DNA of 64,000 nucleotides, taken from positions 2,170,001 to 2,234,000 of the forward strand of contig NZ_CP080410.1 of assembly GCF_019448255.1 (NCBI RefSeq), given 5' to 3'. The translations under genes and the position numbers were made by a program. Positions 9,184-16,789 of the stretch are shown piece after piece. Numbering within the stretch: the stretch's first letter is position 1; each line of letters opens with the position of its first letter. Below the pieces are notes generated by a model, which was not told the DNA's origin, did no database searches, and was given only the letters and a program-made list of their open reading frames with translations. The stretch is from Qipengyuania flava (GTDB taxonomy: Bacteria > Pseudomonadota > Alphaproteobacteria > Sphingomonadales > Sphingomonadaceae).

Positions 9184-9783
9184 ATGCGGATTCTCGCCAT
9201 TGAAACGGCCACGGAGGCCTGTTCGGTCGCGCTGTTCGAAGACGGCGCGCTGCTCGACGCGCGCCATGAAGTGCTCGGCCGCGGGCATGCCGAACGGTTG
9301 GTCCCCATGATTGCGGAGCTGCCGGACAAGGGCCGCGCGGACGAAATCCGCGTCTCGCTCGGGCCCGGCAGCTTTACCGGCGTGCGCATTGGCCTCGCCG
9401 TTGCCCGCGCGCTGGGCATTGCGTGGGGCGCGACGGTGCGCGGCTATCCCACGCTTGCGCTGGTCGCGGCCATGGCGCGTCAGCCTGTCCGGGTGTGCAT
9501 GACCGGCGGGCACGGTGAATGGTTCGTGCAGGACTATGGGACGGACGGATTACCGCAGGGCGCGCTTGCCTCGCTCACGCCCGATGCGGCCGCGGCCCTG
9601 CCCCCTGCCCCGCTGGTTGCAGGATCGAAGGCGGAAGAGCTTGCCGCCCTCGCCCCCGCCCCGGTTTCCGATGTCCGCCTGCCCGAGGCGGCCCATGCCC
9701 TCTCCATGGACGAGAGCCTGCTGACCGACAGCCTCGCTCCGCTCTACGGTCGCCCGCCGGATGCAAAGCGGCCCGGCGCATGA
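9184..9783 (+). CDS. tsaB: TsaB, tRNA threonylcarbamoyladenosine biosynthesis protein
   Basis: TsaB is the non-catalytic partner of TsaD in the complex that adds threonylcarbamoyl to A37 of ANN-decoding tRNAs. The 199-residue protein opens with the ASKHA-fold segment MRILAIETATEACSVAL and contains LGPGSFTGVRIGLAVARALG, which is characteristic of TsaB. It lacks TsaD's metal-binding histidines, as expected. Its stop overlaps the rimI start by four bases (ATGA), the usual tsaB-rimI coupling. Confidence 0.95.
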   Translation: MRILAIETATEACSVALFEDGALLDARHEVLGRGHAERLVPMIAELPDKGRADEIRVSLGPGSFTGVRIGLAVARALGIAWGATVRGYPTLALVAAMARQPVRVCMTGGHGEWFVQDYGTDGLPQGALASLTPDAAAALPPAPLVAGSKAEELAALAPAPVSDVRLPEAAHALSMDESLLTDSLAPLYGRPPDAKRPGA

Positions 9784-10232
9784 GCGAGCTCGACCAGCTG
9801 ATGGCGGTCATGGAAGCCGGCTTCGAGCCCCATTGGCGCGAAGCCTGGACCCGCCAGCAAGTCGAGAACTCGCTCGCCATGCCGCACAGCTACGCGATCC
9901 TGATCGATAATGACGGCAATTCCCCACCCAAGGGCAGCACGGCCGCCGGGTTCATCCTCGCGCGGCGTGCGCCCGGGGAAGAAGAACTGCTGCTGATCGC
10001 CGTGCACCCCGAAGCGCGCGGCAAGGGCCTTGGGCGCGCGCTGATCGAACGCTTTGTCGAGGGCGCCAGCGCTTCGGGCGCCGAGCAGGTCTTCCTGGAA
10101 ATGCGCGCCAACAATCCGGCGGAAAGTCTTTACCGCGCCTGCGGCTTCGCCCCGATAGGGCGGCGCAGGGATTACTACCGGACCCTTTCCGGCGAAACTC
10201 TGGATGCCATAACCTTCGCCCGCCAGTTGTAG
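9780..10232 (+). CDS. rimI: RimI, ribosomal protein S18 alanine N-acetyltransferase
   Basis: A 150-residue GNAT enzyme that acetylates the N-terminal alanine of ribosomal protein S18 using acetyl-CoA. The acetyl-CoA loop is visible as IAVHPEARGKGLGRALIERFV, followed by EMRANNPAESLYRACGFAPIGRRRDYY, a near-canonical RimI ending. The start is the ATG overlapping the tsaB stop (ATGA); longer readings upstream in this frame are shadows of tsaB. Confidence 0.93.
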   Translation: MSELDQLMAVMEAGFEPHWREAWTRQQVENSLAMPHSYAILIDNDGNSPPKGSTAAGFILARRAPGEEELLLIAVHPEARGKGLGRALIERFVEGASASGAEQVFLEMRANNPAESLYRACGFAPIGRRRDYYRTLSGETLDAITFARQL

Positions 10233-10265
10233 CAATGCGTCAGAAAGTGTCCACAATCGAGCGAG

Positions 10266-10294
10266 TTGCAATTTTCTTGTCGAATTTATACAAT
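10266..10294 (+). promoter_or_regulatory. Candidate sigma-70-type promoter for mucR
   Basis: In an unusually AT-rich spacer, TTGCAA (10266-10271) and TACAAT (10289-10294) are separated by exactly 17 bases, about 55 bases before the mucR start. It matches the housekeeping consensus well for this genome. The AT-rich run could also bind MucR itself, which would fit autoregulation (inference). Confidence 0.5.
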
Positions 10295-10348
10295 GGGACG
10301 TACCGGGGTCGCACCTGCTAGAATATTCCCAGTATAGAAGGGCACAGG

Positions 10349-10786
10349 ATGCAAGAGTTCGAAACGGACATGTCCGAGACGCTTATTACACTTACCTCGG
10401 ACATCGTCGCGGCCCATGTCAGCAACAACAACGTTGACGTGGATCAAGTCCCGGCGCTGATCTCCAATATCTATTCGGCGCTTTCGGGCCTCGGTAAAGA
10501 CGTCAGTCAGGAAGAAACCCCGGAACCGGCAGTTCCCATTCGTTCCTCGGTCAAGAAGGACTACATTGTCTGCCTCGAAGACGGGAAGAAGATGAAGATG
10601 CTCAAGCGGCATCTTAAAACCGCCTACGACATGACCCCCGATGAATACCGCGCGCGGTGGAACCTTCCGCCCGACTATCCGATGGTCGCTCCCAGCTACG
10701 CCGAAAAGCGGCGCGAGCTGGCGGTGAAGATCGGCCTTGGCCGCAAGCCCGGCCAGAAGCGCGGTCGCAAGAAGAAGGCTGCATAA
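10349..10786 (+). CDS. Ros/MucR family transcriptional regulator with reduced zinc ligands
   Basis: A 145-residue DNA-binding regulator of the Ros/MucR family, which silences surface polysaccharide, motility and virulence genes in alphaproteobacteria. The N-terminal oligomerisation region is followed by the zinc-finger-like fold (about 70-130) with CLEDGKKMKMLKRHLKTAYDMTP and PDYPMVAPSYAEKRRELA, then a basic tail RGRKKKAA. Of the Ros zinc ligands (C, C, H, H) only C75 and H88 remain; the second cysteine is D78 and the last histidines are A92/Y93. AAGGG six bases before the ATG supports the start. A strong terminator separates it from fur. Confidence 0.9.
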   Translation: MQEFETDMSETLITLTSDIVAAHVSNNNVDVDQVPALISNIYSALSGLGKDVSQEETPEPAVPIRSSVKKDYIVCLEDGKKMKMLKRHLKTAYDMTPDEYRARWNLPPDYPMVAPSYAEKRRELAVKIGLGRKPGQKRGRKKKAA

Positions 10787-10810
10787 AGCCCCTCGGTTCG
10801 CCTTGAGAAG

Positions 10811-10845
10811 AACGCCCCGGCCCGATAAGGGTACGGGGCGTTTTT
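10811..10845 (+). terminator. Rho-independent terminator after mucR
   Basis: AACGCCCC (10811-10818) pairs perfectly with GGGGCGTT (10835-10842), and the T-run TTTTT (10841-10845) follows at once. It lies 24 bases after the mucR stop and 17 bases before the fur start, so fur must either read through or have its promoter within or upstream of this spacer. Confidence 0.85.
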
Positions 10846-10861
10846 CATTCGGGAAGCACCA

Positions 10862-11284
10862 TTGCACCAGAAGATCGATCTTGAACAATTGTGTGCCGAC
10901 AAGGGTCTGCGCATCACCGAACAGCGCCGCGTGATCGCGCGCGTGCTGTCCGAAAGCGACGACCACCCCGATGTGGAACTGCTCCACGAACGGGCGAACA
11001 AGATCGATTCCGGCATTTCGATCGCGACCGTCTACCGCACGGTCCGCCTGTTCGAGGAAGCCGGCATCCTCGATCGCCACGATTTTGGCGATGGCCGCGC
11101 GCGCTACGAAGCCGCACCCGAAGCGCATCACGACCACCTGATCGATGTCGAATCGGGCAACGTCATCGAGTTCGTTGATCCGGAGATCGAAGCGCTGCAG
11201 AAACAGATCGCCGAGAAGCTCGGCTACCGTCTCGTCGACCACCGACTGGAGCTTTATGGCGTCCGCCTCGACCGCGAAGGATAA
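10862..11284 (+). CDS. fur: Fur family metal-responsive repressor
   Basis: A 140-residue ferric-uptake-type regulator that represses promoters when loaded with Fe2+ (or Mn2+ in alphaproteobacterial Mur members). The winged-helix part has GLRITEQRRVIARVL and ISIATVYRTVRLFEEAGI; the dimerisation/metal part has EAHHDHLIDVESGNVIEF and HRLELYGVR. There is no C-terminal CxxC pair, so structural zinc by cysteine is absent, as in many alphaproteobacterial Fur proteins. The start is TTG with GGGAAG upstream. Its end overlaps the acyltransferase gene by 29 bases, so the two are co-translated. Fur versus Mur cannot be decided from sequence alone. Confidence 0.9.
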   Translation: MHQKIDLEQLCADKGLRITEQRRVIARVLSESDDHPDVELLHERANKIDSGISIATVYRTVRLFEEAGILDRHDFGDGRARYEAAPEAHHDHLIDVESGNVIEFVDPEIEALQKQIAEKLGYRLVDHRLELYGVRLDREG

Positions 11285-12179
11285 GGGGGTCGCCCGCGCC
11301 GAACGGCGCCTGGCGAAACTTTCAGCCCGGCGCGTCGCAGCGATGCGAGGCGAGAAGACGCCGCTCAATGCGCGCGAATGGATCCGCTTTATCCTGCGCA
11401 CGCTGGGCATTCTGGTGCTGCTGCTGATCTTCGTGCCGCTGCACTATCTCTACCGCGTCTTTGCCTATGGCTCGCCCTTCCCCATGCTGTTCCTGCGCTA
11501 CACCGCGCGGGTTGTGGGGGCGAAGACCAAGATCGAAGGCACGCCGCTGCGGCGCGACGTGTTCTTTATCGCCAACCATGTCTCGTGGATCGACATCCTC
11601 ACGCTTGCGGGCGCGTCGGGGACGGCCTTCGTCGCCAAATACGAGCTTTCGCAGGTTCCGGTGATCGGGTGGCTGTGCAGCCTCAACCGCACCGTTTTCG
11701 TCAAGCGCGAGAACCGCATGGGCGTGGCCGAACAGATCAACGCGCTGAAGGAAGCGCTGGCAGACAATTGGTCGGTCACGGTCTTTCCCGAAGGCACGAC
11801 CACCGATGGCAAGTCGCTGCTGCCGTTCAAGAGCTCGATGCTCTCGGTCCTCGAACCGCCGCCGCCGGGCGTGCTCGTCCAGCCGGTGGTGCTCGACTAT
11901 GGCGAGGTGGCGGAATTCATCGGCTGGGTCGGCGAAGAAGGCGGCCTCAACAACGCCATGCGGGTCATGGGGCGCAAGGGCACCTTCACCCTGCGGATCG
12001 TCTATCTCGAACCCTTCAGTCCCGAAGAGTATCGCGGCCGCAAGGCGATTGCGACCAAGGCGCGCGAGGAAATCGAAGCGGAGCTGTCCGCCTCGCTCGA
12101 CGAGCCGCTGCGCGATTTCCGGCACACGGTTGCCGCGATCCGCTACACCGCGCCCGATGCGAAAAGCGAAGAGGGCTAG
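11256..12179 (+). CDS. plsC: 1-acyl-sn-glycerol-3-phosphate acyltransferase (PlsC family)
   Basis: A 307-residue inner-membrane acyltransferase that makes phosphatidate from lysophosphatidate and acyl-ACP/CoA. A transmembrane helix at about 32-52 (LGILVLLLIFVPLHYLY) precedes the catalytic HX4D motif (NHVSWID) and the substrate motif FPEGTTT. I chose ATG 11256 with GGAG upstream; the open frame extends back to 11145 inside fur without domain sequence. Its position after tsaB-rimI-fur is conserved in alphaproteobacteria. The stop runs into the convergent LysR gene with a 4-base overlap. Confidence 0.9.
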   Translation: MASASTAKDKGVARAERRLAKLSARRVAAMRGEKTPLNAREWIRFILRTLGILVLLLIFVPLHYLYRVFAYGSPFPMLFLRYTARVVGAKTKIEGTPLRRDVFFIANHVSWIDILTLAGASGTAFVAKYELSQVPVIGWLCSLNRTVFVKRENRMGVAEQINALKEALADNWSVTVFPEGTTTDGKSLLPFKSSMLSVLEPPPPGVLVQPVVLDYGEVAEFIGWVGEEGGLNNAMRVMGRKGTFTLRIVYLEPFSPEEYRGRKAIATKAREEIEAELSASLDEPLRDFRHTVAAIRYTAPDAKSEEG

Positions 12180-13060
12180 AGCCCGGCCTTGACCAGCCAG
12201 TCGTGGAACAGGCGCACGGGCCGCTCTTCAAGCGCGCTCGGCTTGCACACGAACCAGTAGCTGTAGGGGCTCTCAACCGTCACATCGAACAGCGTCGCCA
12301 GCCGCGTGTCGGCAGCGCGGCGCATGTGATCATCGTGCATGATCGCAATGCCGAGGCCCTGTGCGGCGGCTTCCAGCATGATCTGACCGGAATCGAAATG
12401 GTCGATCGCCGCCGGCTCAAGGTCGGCCATGCCGATCTCCGCGCGCCAAGCAGTGAAGCTTTCGGGCAGCTCGTTGTGAATGAGGAAGGTCTGCTTGGCC
12501 AGCACGTCCGGGTCGGGCTTCGGCCCGATCTTGTCGGCAAGCTCGCGGCTGCAGATGGCGTGGACCTTGTTGTAGTCGAGCCGCACGGCGTGCAGCCCGC
12601 GGGTCGGGCCGCGCGAAAGGATGATGGCGGCATCGAGCACGTCGCCCACGCGGTCTTCCAGATGCGCGCCGGTATCGATGTCGATGTGCAGCAGCGGATG
12701 CCGTTCGCGCAGCTCGGCAAGGCGCGGGAACAGGCGCTGGGTGCCGAACAGCGGCAAGACGCCGAGGTGCAGGCGCAGGACCGAGAGGTTCTCCGACTGG
12801 CTTTCCACCGCGCGTGCCAGCGCTTCCAGCTGCGGGTTCACCGCTTCGAAGAAGGCGTGCCCGTCATCGGTCAGCTGCATCGACTGGCGCGCGCGCGTGA
12901 ACAGCTTCTTGCCGACAAAGTCTTCAAGATTGCCGATCCGGCGCGACAGGGCCGAGGGGCTGAGGCCAAGCTCGTCCGCCGCCGCCCGGGCCGAACCCAG
13001 ACGGACGGTGCGAACGAAGGCTTCAAGGGCGCGAAGGGGGGGGAGTCTCCGGGTAGCCAT
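12176..13060 (-). CDS. LysR family transcriptional regulator, GcvA-like
   Basis: A 294-residue LysR regulator with an N-terminal winged HTH (LPPLRALEAFVRTVRLGSARAAADELGLSPSALSRRI split across residues 6-43) and a C-terminal periplasmic-binding-like effector domain. It resembles the GcvA subgroup, but no divergent target gene lies beside it: corC upstream is on the same strand 68 bases away, so its target and ligand are unknown. It sits exactly between the plus-strand tsaB-plsC run and the minus-strand corC-miaB run. Confidence 0.88.
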   Translation of the reverse strand: MATRRLPPLRALEAFVRTVRLGSARAAADELGLSPSALSRRIGNLEDFVGKKLFTRARQSMQLTDDGHAFFEAVNPQLEALARAVESQSENLSVLRLHLGVLPLFGTQRLFPRLAELRERHPLLHIDIDTGAHLEDRVGDVLDAAIILSRGPTRGLHAVRLDYNKVHAICSRELADKIGPKPDPDVLAKQTFLIHNELPESFTAWRAEIGMADLEPAAIDHFDSGQIMLEAAAQGLGIAIMHDDHMRRAADTRLATLFDVTVESPYSYWFVCKPSALEERPVRLFHDWLVKAGL

Positions 13061-13128
13061 GGGAGTTGCACGCTATGGGCGCGTGTTGCGCCTGTCGAGG
13101 GGCAATGTGCAGAAATCTGCAACTGCCG

Positions 13129-14049
13129 TCACACAGCTGTCGCACTTTCCTCCGGTGCGTGGAGCCGCAGGCGCGTCACATGCGTCTCGTCGCCATCGGT
13201 GACCTCGATCCGCCAGCCGCTGGGATGTTCGACCACGCGGCCCACTTCGGGCACCTGCTCGGCCAGCACGAAGGCAAGCCCCCCCAGCGTGTCGACCGAT
13301 TCCTCGACCTCGGCCAGCGCGGGCGAGACGCGTTCGGCAATATCGTCGAGCTCGGCGCGCGCATCGCAGTCCCACATGCCCTCGCCGATATCGACGATCC
13401 ATTCCTCGGGCGCATCGTCGTGCTCGTCCTCGATATCGCCGACGATCTCCTCGACAAGGTCCTCGATGGTGATGAGGCCGTCGGTGCCGGAGAACTCGTC
13501 CACCACCACCGCCAGGTGCATGCGCTGGGCGCGCATGTCGGCGAGCACGTCGAGCGCGTTGCGCGTCTGGGGCACATAGAGCGGCTGGCGCATGAGCACC
13601 GTCCAGTCCTTGGGCGGCGTCTCGCCGCGCGCGAGGATCGTGAAGACATCCTTGATGTGGATCATTCCGATCACATCGTCGAGCTGGTCGCGGTAGACCG
13701 GCATGCGCGAATGGCCGTGCTCGGCGAAGGTCTCGACCAGCTCGTCCCAGCTGGCGCTGGCGTTCATGCCCACGATCTCGCCGCGCGGCACGGCCACGTC
13801 GTCCGCGTCGTGCTCGGAAAAATGCAGCAGGTTGCGCAGCATCTGGCGTTCGACCAGCGAAAGGTCGCCCGTGCCGCTGTTCTCGGGAACGTCGTCCCCG
13901 TTCTCGCCCTCTTCGTGCTCGTCGATCGCTTCTTCCAGCTGCGCGCGCAGCGAGCGTTCGCCGTAATCGGGGTCGAAAAATTTCCGGATTGCGAGCAACA
14001 GCCCGCTGCTACTCTCCGCGTCTCCCGCGGGTGATGACGAATCGGGCAT
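13129..14049 (-). CDS. CorC/HlyC-type CBS-domain protein
   Basis: A 306-residue cytosolic CBS-pair protein of the CorC/YbeX/TlyC family. After an acidic N-terminal segment it has two CBS domains (about 75-210, with SRMPVYRDQLDDVIGMIHIKDV and MHLAVVVDEFSGTDGLITIEDLVEEIVGDI) and a C-terminal CorC_HlyC domain (GLAFVLAEQVPEVGRVVEHPSGWRIEV). Family members are linked to magnesium/cobalt efflux or, for YbeX, to ribosome maturation. It follows ybeY by 21 bases in the minus-strand phoH-ybeY-corC cluster. The lnt gene often found next is not here. Confidence 0.9.
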   Translation of the reverse strand: MPDSSSPAGDAESSSGLLLAIRKFFDPDYGERSLRAQLEEAIDEHEEGENGDDVPENSGTGDLSLVERQMLRNLLHFSEHDADDVAVPRGEIVGMNASASWDELVETFAEHGHSRMPVYRDQLDDVIGMIHIKDVFTILARGETPPKDWTVLMRQPLYVPQTRNALDVLADMRAQRMHLAVVVDEFSGTDGLITIEDLVEEIVGDIEDEHDDAPEEWIVDIGEGMWDCDARAELDDIAERVSPALAEVEESVDTLGGLAFVLAEQVPEVGRVVEHPSGWRIEVTDGDETHVTRLRLHAPEESATAV

Positions 14050-14070
14050 GGCCCTGACAATGCGCTCCGT

Positions 14071-14559
14071 TCAGTTGCGATCCCCATATGGGTCCGCGAT
14101 ACCCAGTTTTGCAAGCGCCGCGATTTCGAGCGCCTCCATCGCCTCGGCCTGCGCGTCGGAATCGACGTGGTCGTGCCCGGCAAGGTGCAGCAGCCCGTGG
14201 ACGATCAGGTGCGCGGCGTGGTCTTCAAGGCTGATGCCCTTGTCTCGCGCTTCGCGGGCGCAGGTCTCGTAAGCCAGAGCAAGGTCGCCGAGCATTTCGG
14301 GCGGCCCCTCGGGCGCGAGCGCGAGCAAGTCCTCGCGCTCCAGCATGGGAAAGGAGAGCACGTTGGTCGGCTTGTCCTTGCCGCGCCATTCCTTGTTAAG
14401 CGCGTGGACCTCCTCGTCGCTGGTAAACAGCAGCGAGGCAGTGAGGCGCGGGTTGGCGAGCGCCGGTTCTACGCCGGCAGCGGCCTCCAGAGCACGCTCG
14501 GCAAGGGCCTCCCACTCGCCCTCAGGCCAGACGTCTATCTCGCTGTCGAGTGTTGTCAC
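14071..14559 (-). CDS. ybeY: YbeY endoribonuclease
   Basis: A 162-residue zinc-dependent single-strand endoribonuclease needed for 16S rRNA 3'-end maturation and ribosome quality control. The signature metal motif [11 protein letters not shown] is present near residue 120, with [11 protein letters not shown]-like sequence ([13 protein letters not shown]) before it. I start at GTG 14559, which overlaps the previous stop as GTGA; an ATG at 14598 lies inside the upstream gene and would give an unusual 43-base overlap. It is coupled to the exported protein upstream and corC downstream. Confidence 0.92.
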   Translation of the reverse strand: MTTLDSEIDVWPEGEWEALAERALEAAAGVEPALANPRLTASLLFTSDEEVHALNKEWRGKDKPTNVLSFPMLEREDLLALAPEGPPEMLGDLALAYETCAREARDKGISLEDHAAHLIVHGLLHLAGHDHVDSDAQAEAMEALEIAALAKLGIADPYGDRN

Positions 14560-15035
14560 CGGCCGAACGGGGCGCGCAGCGTGGACTTGCAGTTCCATTC
14601 GTCGCTGCTGGGAAAATGGATGACGATCAGCGAGAGCGTCACCTTCTTCCCGAGGCGCCAGTAGGCGGCGGTGCGCTGCGCCGGGCCGAGCGTCCCCTTG
14701 TTTTCCTCATAGTCCCCGAACCGCTCACCATAGGCGGACAGCAGGTCGCGGCATTCGACGCCGACCGGCTCCATCTCGATCACATCGAGCTTGCCTTTCT
14801 CGTTGAAGAAGAAAAGCACATCGTATTCGTGACCGGCCTCGGTCCACTTCCCGCCCAGCGTTGCGGTGATGGGCCGGAAGCGCCAGCTTTTCGGCTCCTC
14901 CAGGCGATAGATCTCGACGTCGGTATCGGCCGCCTCGACCTGGCTTTCCTTCATGCCCCATTTGATGCCTTCCCAATCGGCATGGGCCGGGGTCGCGCAG
15001 GCGAGCGCGAGGCAGGCGGCAAGCAGTTTTTTCAT
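14556..15035 (-). CDS. Uncharacterised exported protein inside the phoH-ybeY cluster
   Basis: I do not recognise a characterised family. The 159-residue product has a Sec signal peptide ([19 protein letters not shown]) and a soluble periplasmic domain with [12 protein letters not shown], a pattern seen in small lipoprotein-like or YARHG/SmpA-like folds, and two cysteines that might pair (VECRDL and WNCKST). It overlaps phoH by ATGA and ybeY by GTGA, so it is tightly coupled to both although those partners are cytosolic. Family assignment is left open. Confidence 0.85.
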   Translation of the reverse strand: MKKLLAACLALACATPAHADWEGIKWGMKESQVEAADTDVEIYRLEEPKSWRFRPITATLGGKWTEAGHEYDVLFFFNEKGKLDVIEMEPVGVECRDLLSAYGERFGDYEENKGTLGPAQRTAAYWRLGKKVTLSLIVIHFPSSDEWNCKSTLRAPFGR

Positions 15036-16063
15036 GCGGTCGGACCCTCGTAAGCCTCCACGATGCGGCCCACGATCGGGTGACGCACCACGTCGGCGGC
15101 GGTGAAGCGGATGGTGCCGAAGCCTTCGACCCCTTCCAGCTTGCCCACCGCGTCGGCAAGGCCGCTCATATGGTCGCCGCCGGGAATGTCCACCTGCCGC
15201 GGGTCGCCGCAGATCACCATGCGGCTGTTCTGGCCGAAGCGGGTGAGGAACATCTTCATCTGCTCGCGCGTGGTGTTCTGCGCCTCGTCGAGGATGACGA
15301 AGGCATCGGCCAGCGTGCGCCCGCGCATGAAGGCGATGGGCGCGATCTCGATCTCACCTGAGGCCAGCCGGCGCTCGACCTGTTCGGGCGGCATGCAATC
15401 ATACAGAGCATCATAGAGCGGGCGCAGGTAGGGATCGACCTTGTCCTTCATGTCGCCGGGCAGGAAGCCGAGCTTTTCGCCCGCCTCAACCGCCGGGCGG
15501 CTGAGGATCAGGCGCTGGACGCTGCCGGAAATCAGCTGCGCCACCGCCTGCGCGACGGCGAGATAGGTCTTGCCGGTCCCTGCCGGACCAAGCGCGAAGA
15601 TGATGTCGTCGCGCACGAGGCTGCGCATATAGGTCGCCTGCATGGCGCTGCGCGGCACGATGGTCTTGCGGCGCGTGCGGATCATGATCGGCGGGCCTTT
15701 CGGCTCTGCATCCACGATGCCGTCGAGCGTGGGTTCGTCCGACATGGCGATCAGCGCCTCGATCGCGCCCTGGTCGAGATCCTGCCCGATAGCGAGCCGG
15801 TCGTACATCGCCTTCAGGACATCGCGCGCCCGGGCCACGCTGTCTTCCGGCCCTTCGATATGCAGCTCGTTCCCGCGGGCGGCTATGAACACGCCAAGGC
15901 GGTTTTCGACCTGTACGAGATTGGCATCGAACTGTCCGAAGAGCGCGCCGAGCAGGCTCTGGTTGTCGAAGCTGATATCGACCTGTGCGCGGCGCACTTC
16001 GCGCTGCGGAGAGGGCGGCGGGGTGAAGGCAGTCACGTCCTTCGATGCGGGTTTGCGAGCCAT
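15032..16063 (-). CDS. phoH: PhoH family ATPase/RNA helicase-like protein
   Basis: A 343-residue cytosolic P-loop protein. An N-terminal KH-like region (about 25-105) precedes the PhoH ATPase domain with Walker A GPAGTGKT (about 158-165) and Walker B VILDEAQN (near 258), and the conserved [18 protein letters not shown]. PhoH proteins cluster with ybeY and are thought to act in RNA/ribosome metabolism, though their exact activity is unsettled. The stop overlaps the next gene by four bases. In relatives miaB lies directly upstream; here a lipoprotein gene on the other strand intervenes. Confidence 0.93.
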   Translation of the reverse strand: MARKPASKDVTAFTPPPSPQREVRRAQVDISFDNQSLLGALFGQFDANLVQVENRLGVFIAARGNELHIEGPEDSVARARDVLKAMYDRLAIGQDLDQGAIEALIAMSDEPTLDGIVDAEPKGPPIMIRTRRKTIVPRSAMQATYMRSLVRDDIIFALGPAGTGKTYLAVAQAVAQLISGSVQRLILSRPAVEAGEKLGFLPGDMKDKVDPYLRPLYDALYDCMPPEQVERRLASGEIEIAPIAFMRGRTLADAFVILDEAQNTTREQMKMFLTRFGQNSRMVICGDPRQVDIPGGDHMSGLADAVGKLEGVEGFGTIRFTAADVVRHPIVGRIVEAYEGPTA

Positions 16064-16210
16064 GTGCTCCTTTCGCTTGCGAGTCGGAGTGTAGGCTTCA
16101 TCCGGCGCTAGGCAAGCTGGGCACCCTGCGATGGCAGTGGAAAGTCACCGGATTGCAACAGCGTGCGATGGCGCGCACACTGGCACGGTCCCTTCGCATA
16201 GGAGAGGTTG

Positions 16211-16789
16211 ATGACGCGTATTCTTACAGTTCCACTGGCCGTTCTGGCCCTTGCCGCCTGCTCCGAAGCGCCGGAACCGGCAAACGAGGATACCGCGCAG
16301 GCGCCAGCCGAAACCGAAGCCGTATCTCCCGCGCCTGCAACCGCGGAGGAAGATATCCGCCGATACCTGTTGCAGACCTATCCCGATGCGGGAACGATGC
16401 GTTACGCGCTCGCCTGGCACGATCTCGACAGCGACGGAGCCGACGAGGCGATCGTCTATCTGGCCGGTCCCTATTTCTGCGGTTCGGGCGGCTGCCCGAC
16501 GCTGGTGCTGACACCGGCCGGGGCGATGTGGCGCGAGGTCGGCAATATCAGCGTCTCGCGCACACCGATCACCGTTCTCGACAGCATGTCGAACGGATGG
16601 AAGGACATCACCGTCGCAGTCGCGGGCGGAGGCGGCGAGGCAGGAAACGCGCTGCTGAAATTCGATGGCGAAGCTTACCCGTCCAACCCGACCGTCGCGC
16701 CCGCAGAGATGACGAGCGAAACGGGTAGCGAGCTGATCGCCGAAATGCCCGAGTTCGTCGAACTCGAACCGGTCGTATCAGAGGGCTGA
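16211..16789 (+). CDS. Uncharacterised lipoprotein
   Basis: A 192-residue predicted lipoprotein with no function I can name. The signal peptide ends in the lipobox LAAC (cysteine 17), followed by a Glu/Ala/Pro-rich linker and a globular domain with AWHDLDSDGADEAIVYLAGPYFCGSGGCPTLVL split over residues 80-110. The DLDSDGADEA stretch resembles a calcium-binding FG-GAP/EF-like loop (inference), and the CGSGGC pair could form a disulfide. ATG 16211 has GGAGAGG just upstream. It sits alone on the plus strand between phoH (divergent) and miaB (convergent, 12-base overlap). Confidence 0.85.
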   Translation: MTRILTVPLAVLALAACSEAPEPANEDTAQAPAETEAVSPAPATAEEDIRRYLLQTYPDAGTMRYALAWHDLDSDGADEAIVYLAGPYFCGSGGCPTLVLTPAGAMWREVGNISVSRTPITVLDSMSNGWKDITVAVAGGGGEAGNALLKFDGEAYPSNPTVAPAEMTSETGSELIAEMPEFVELEPVVSEG

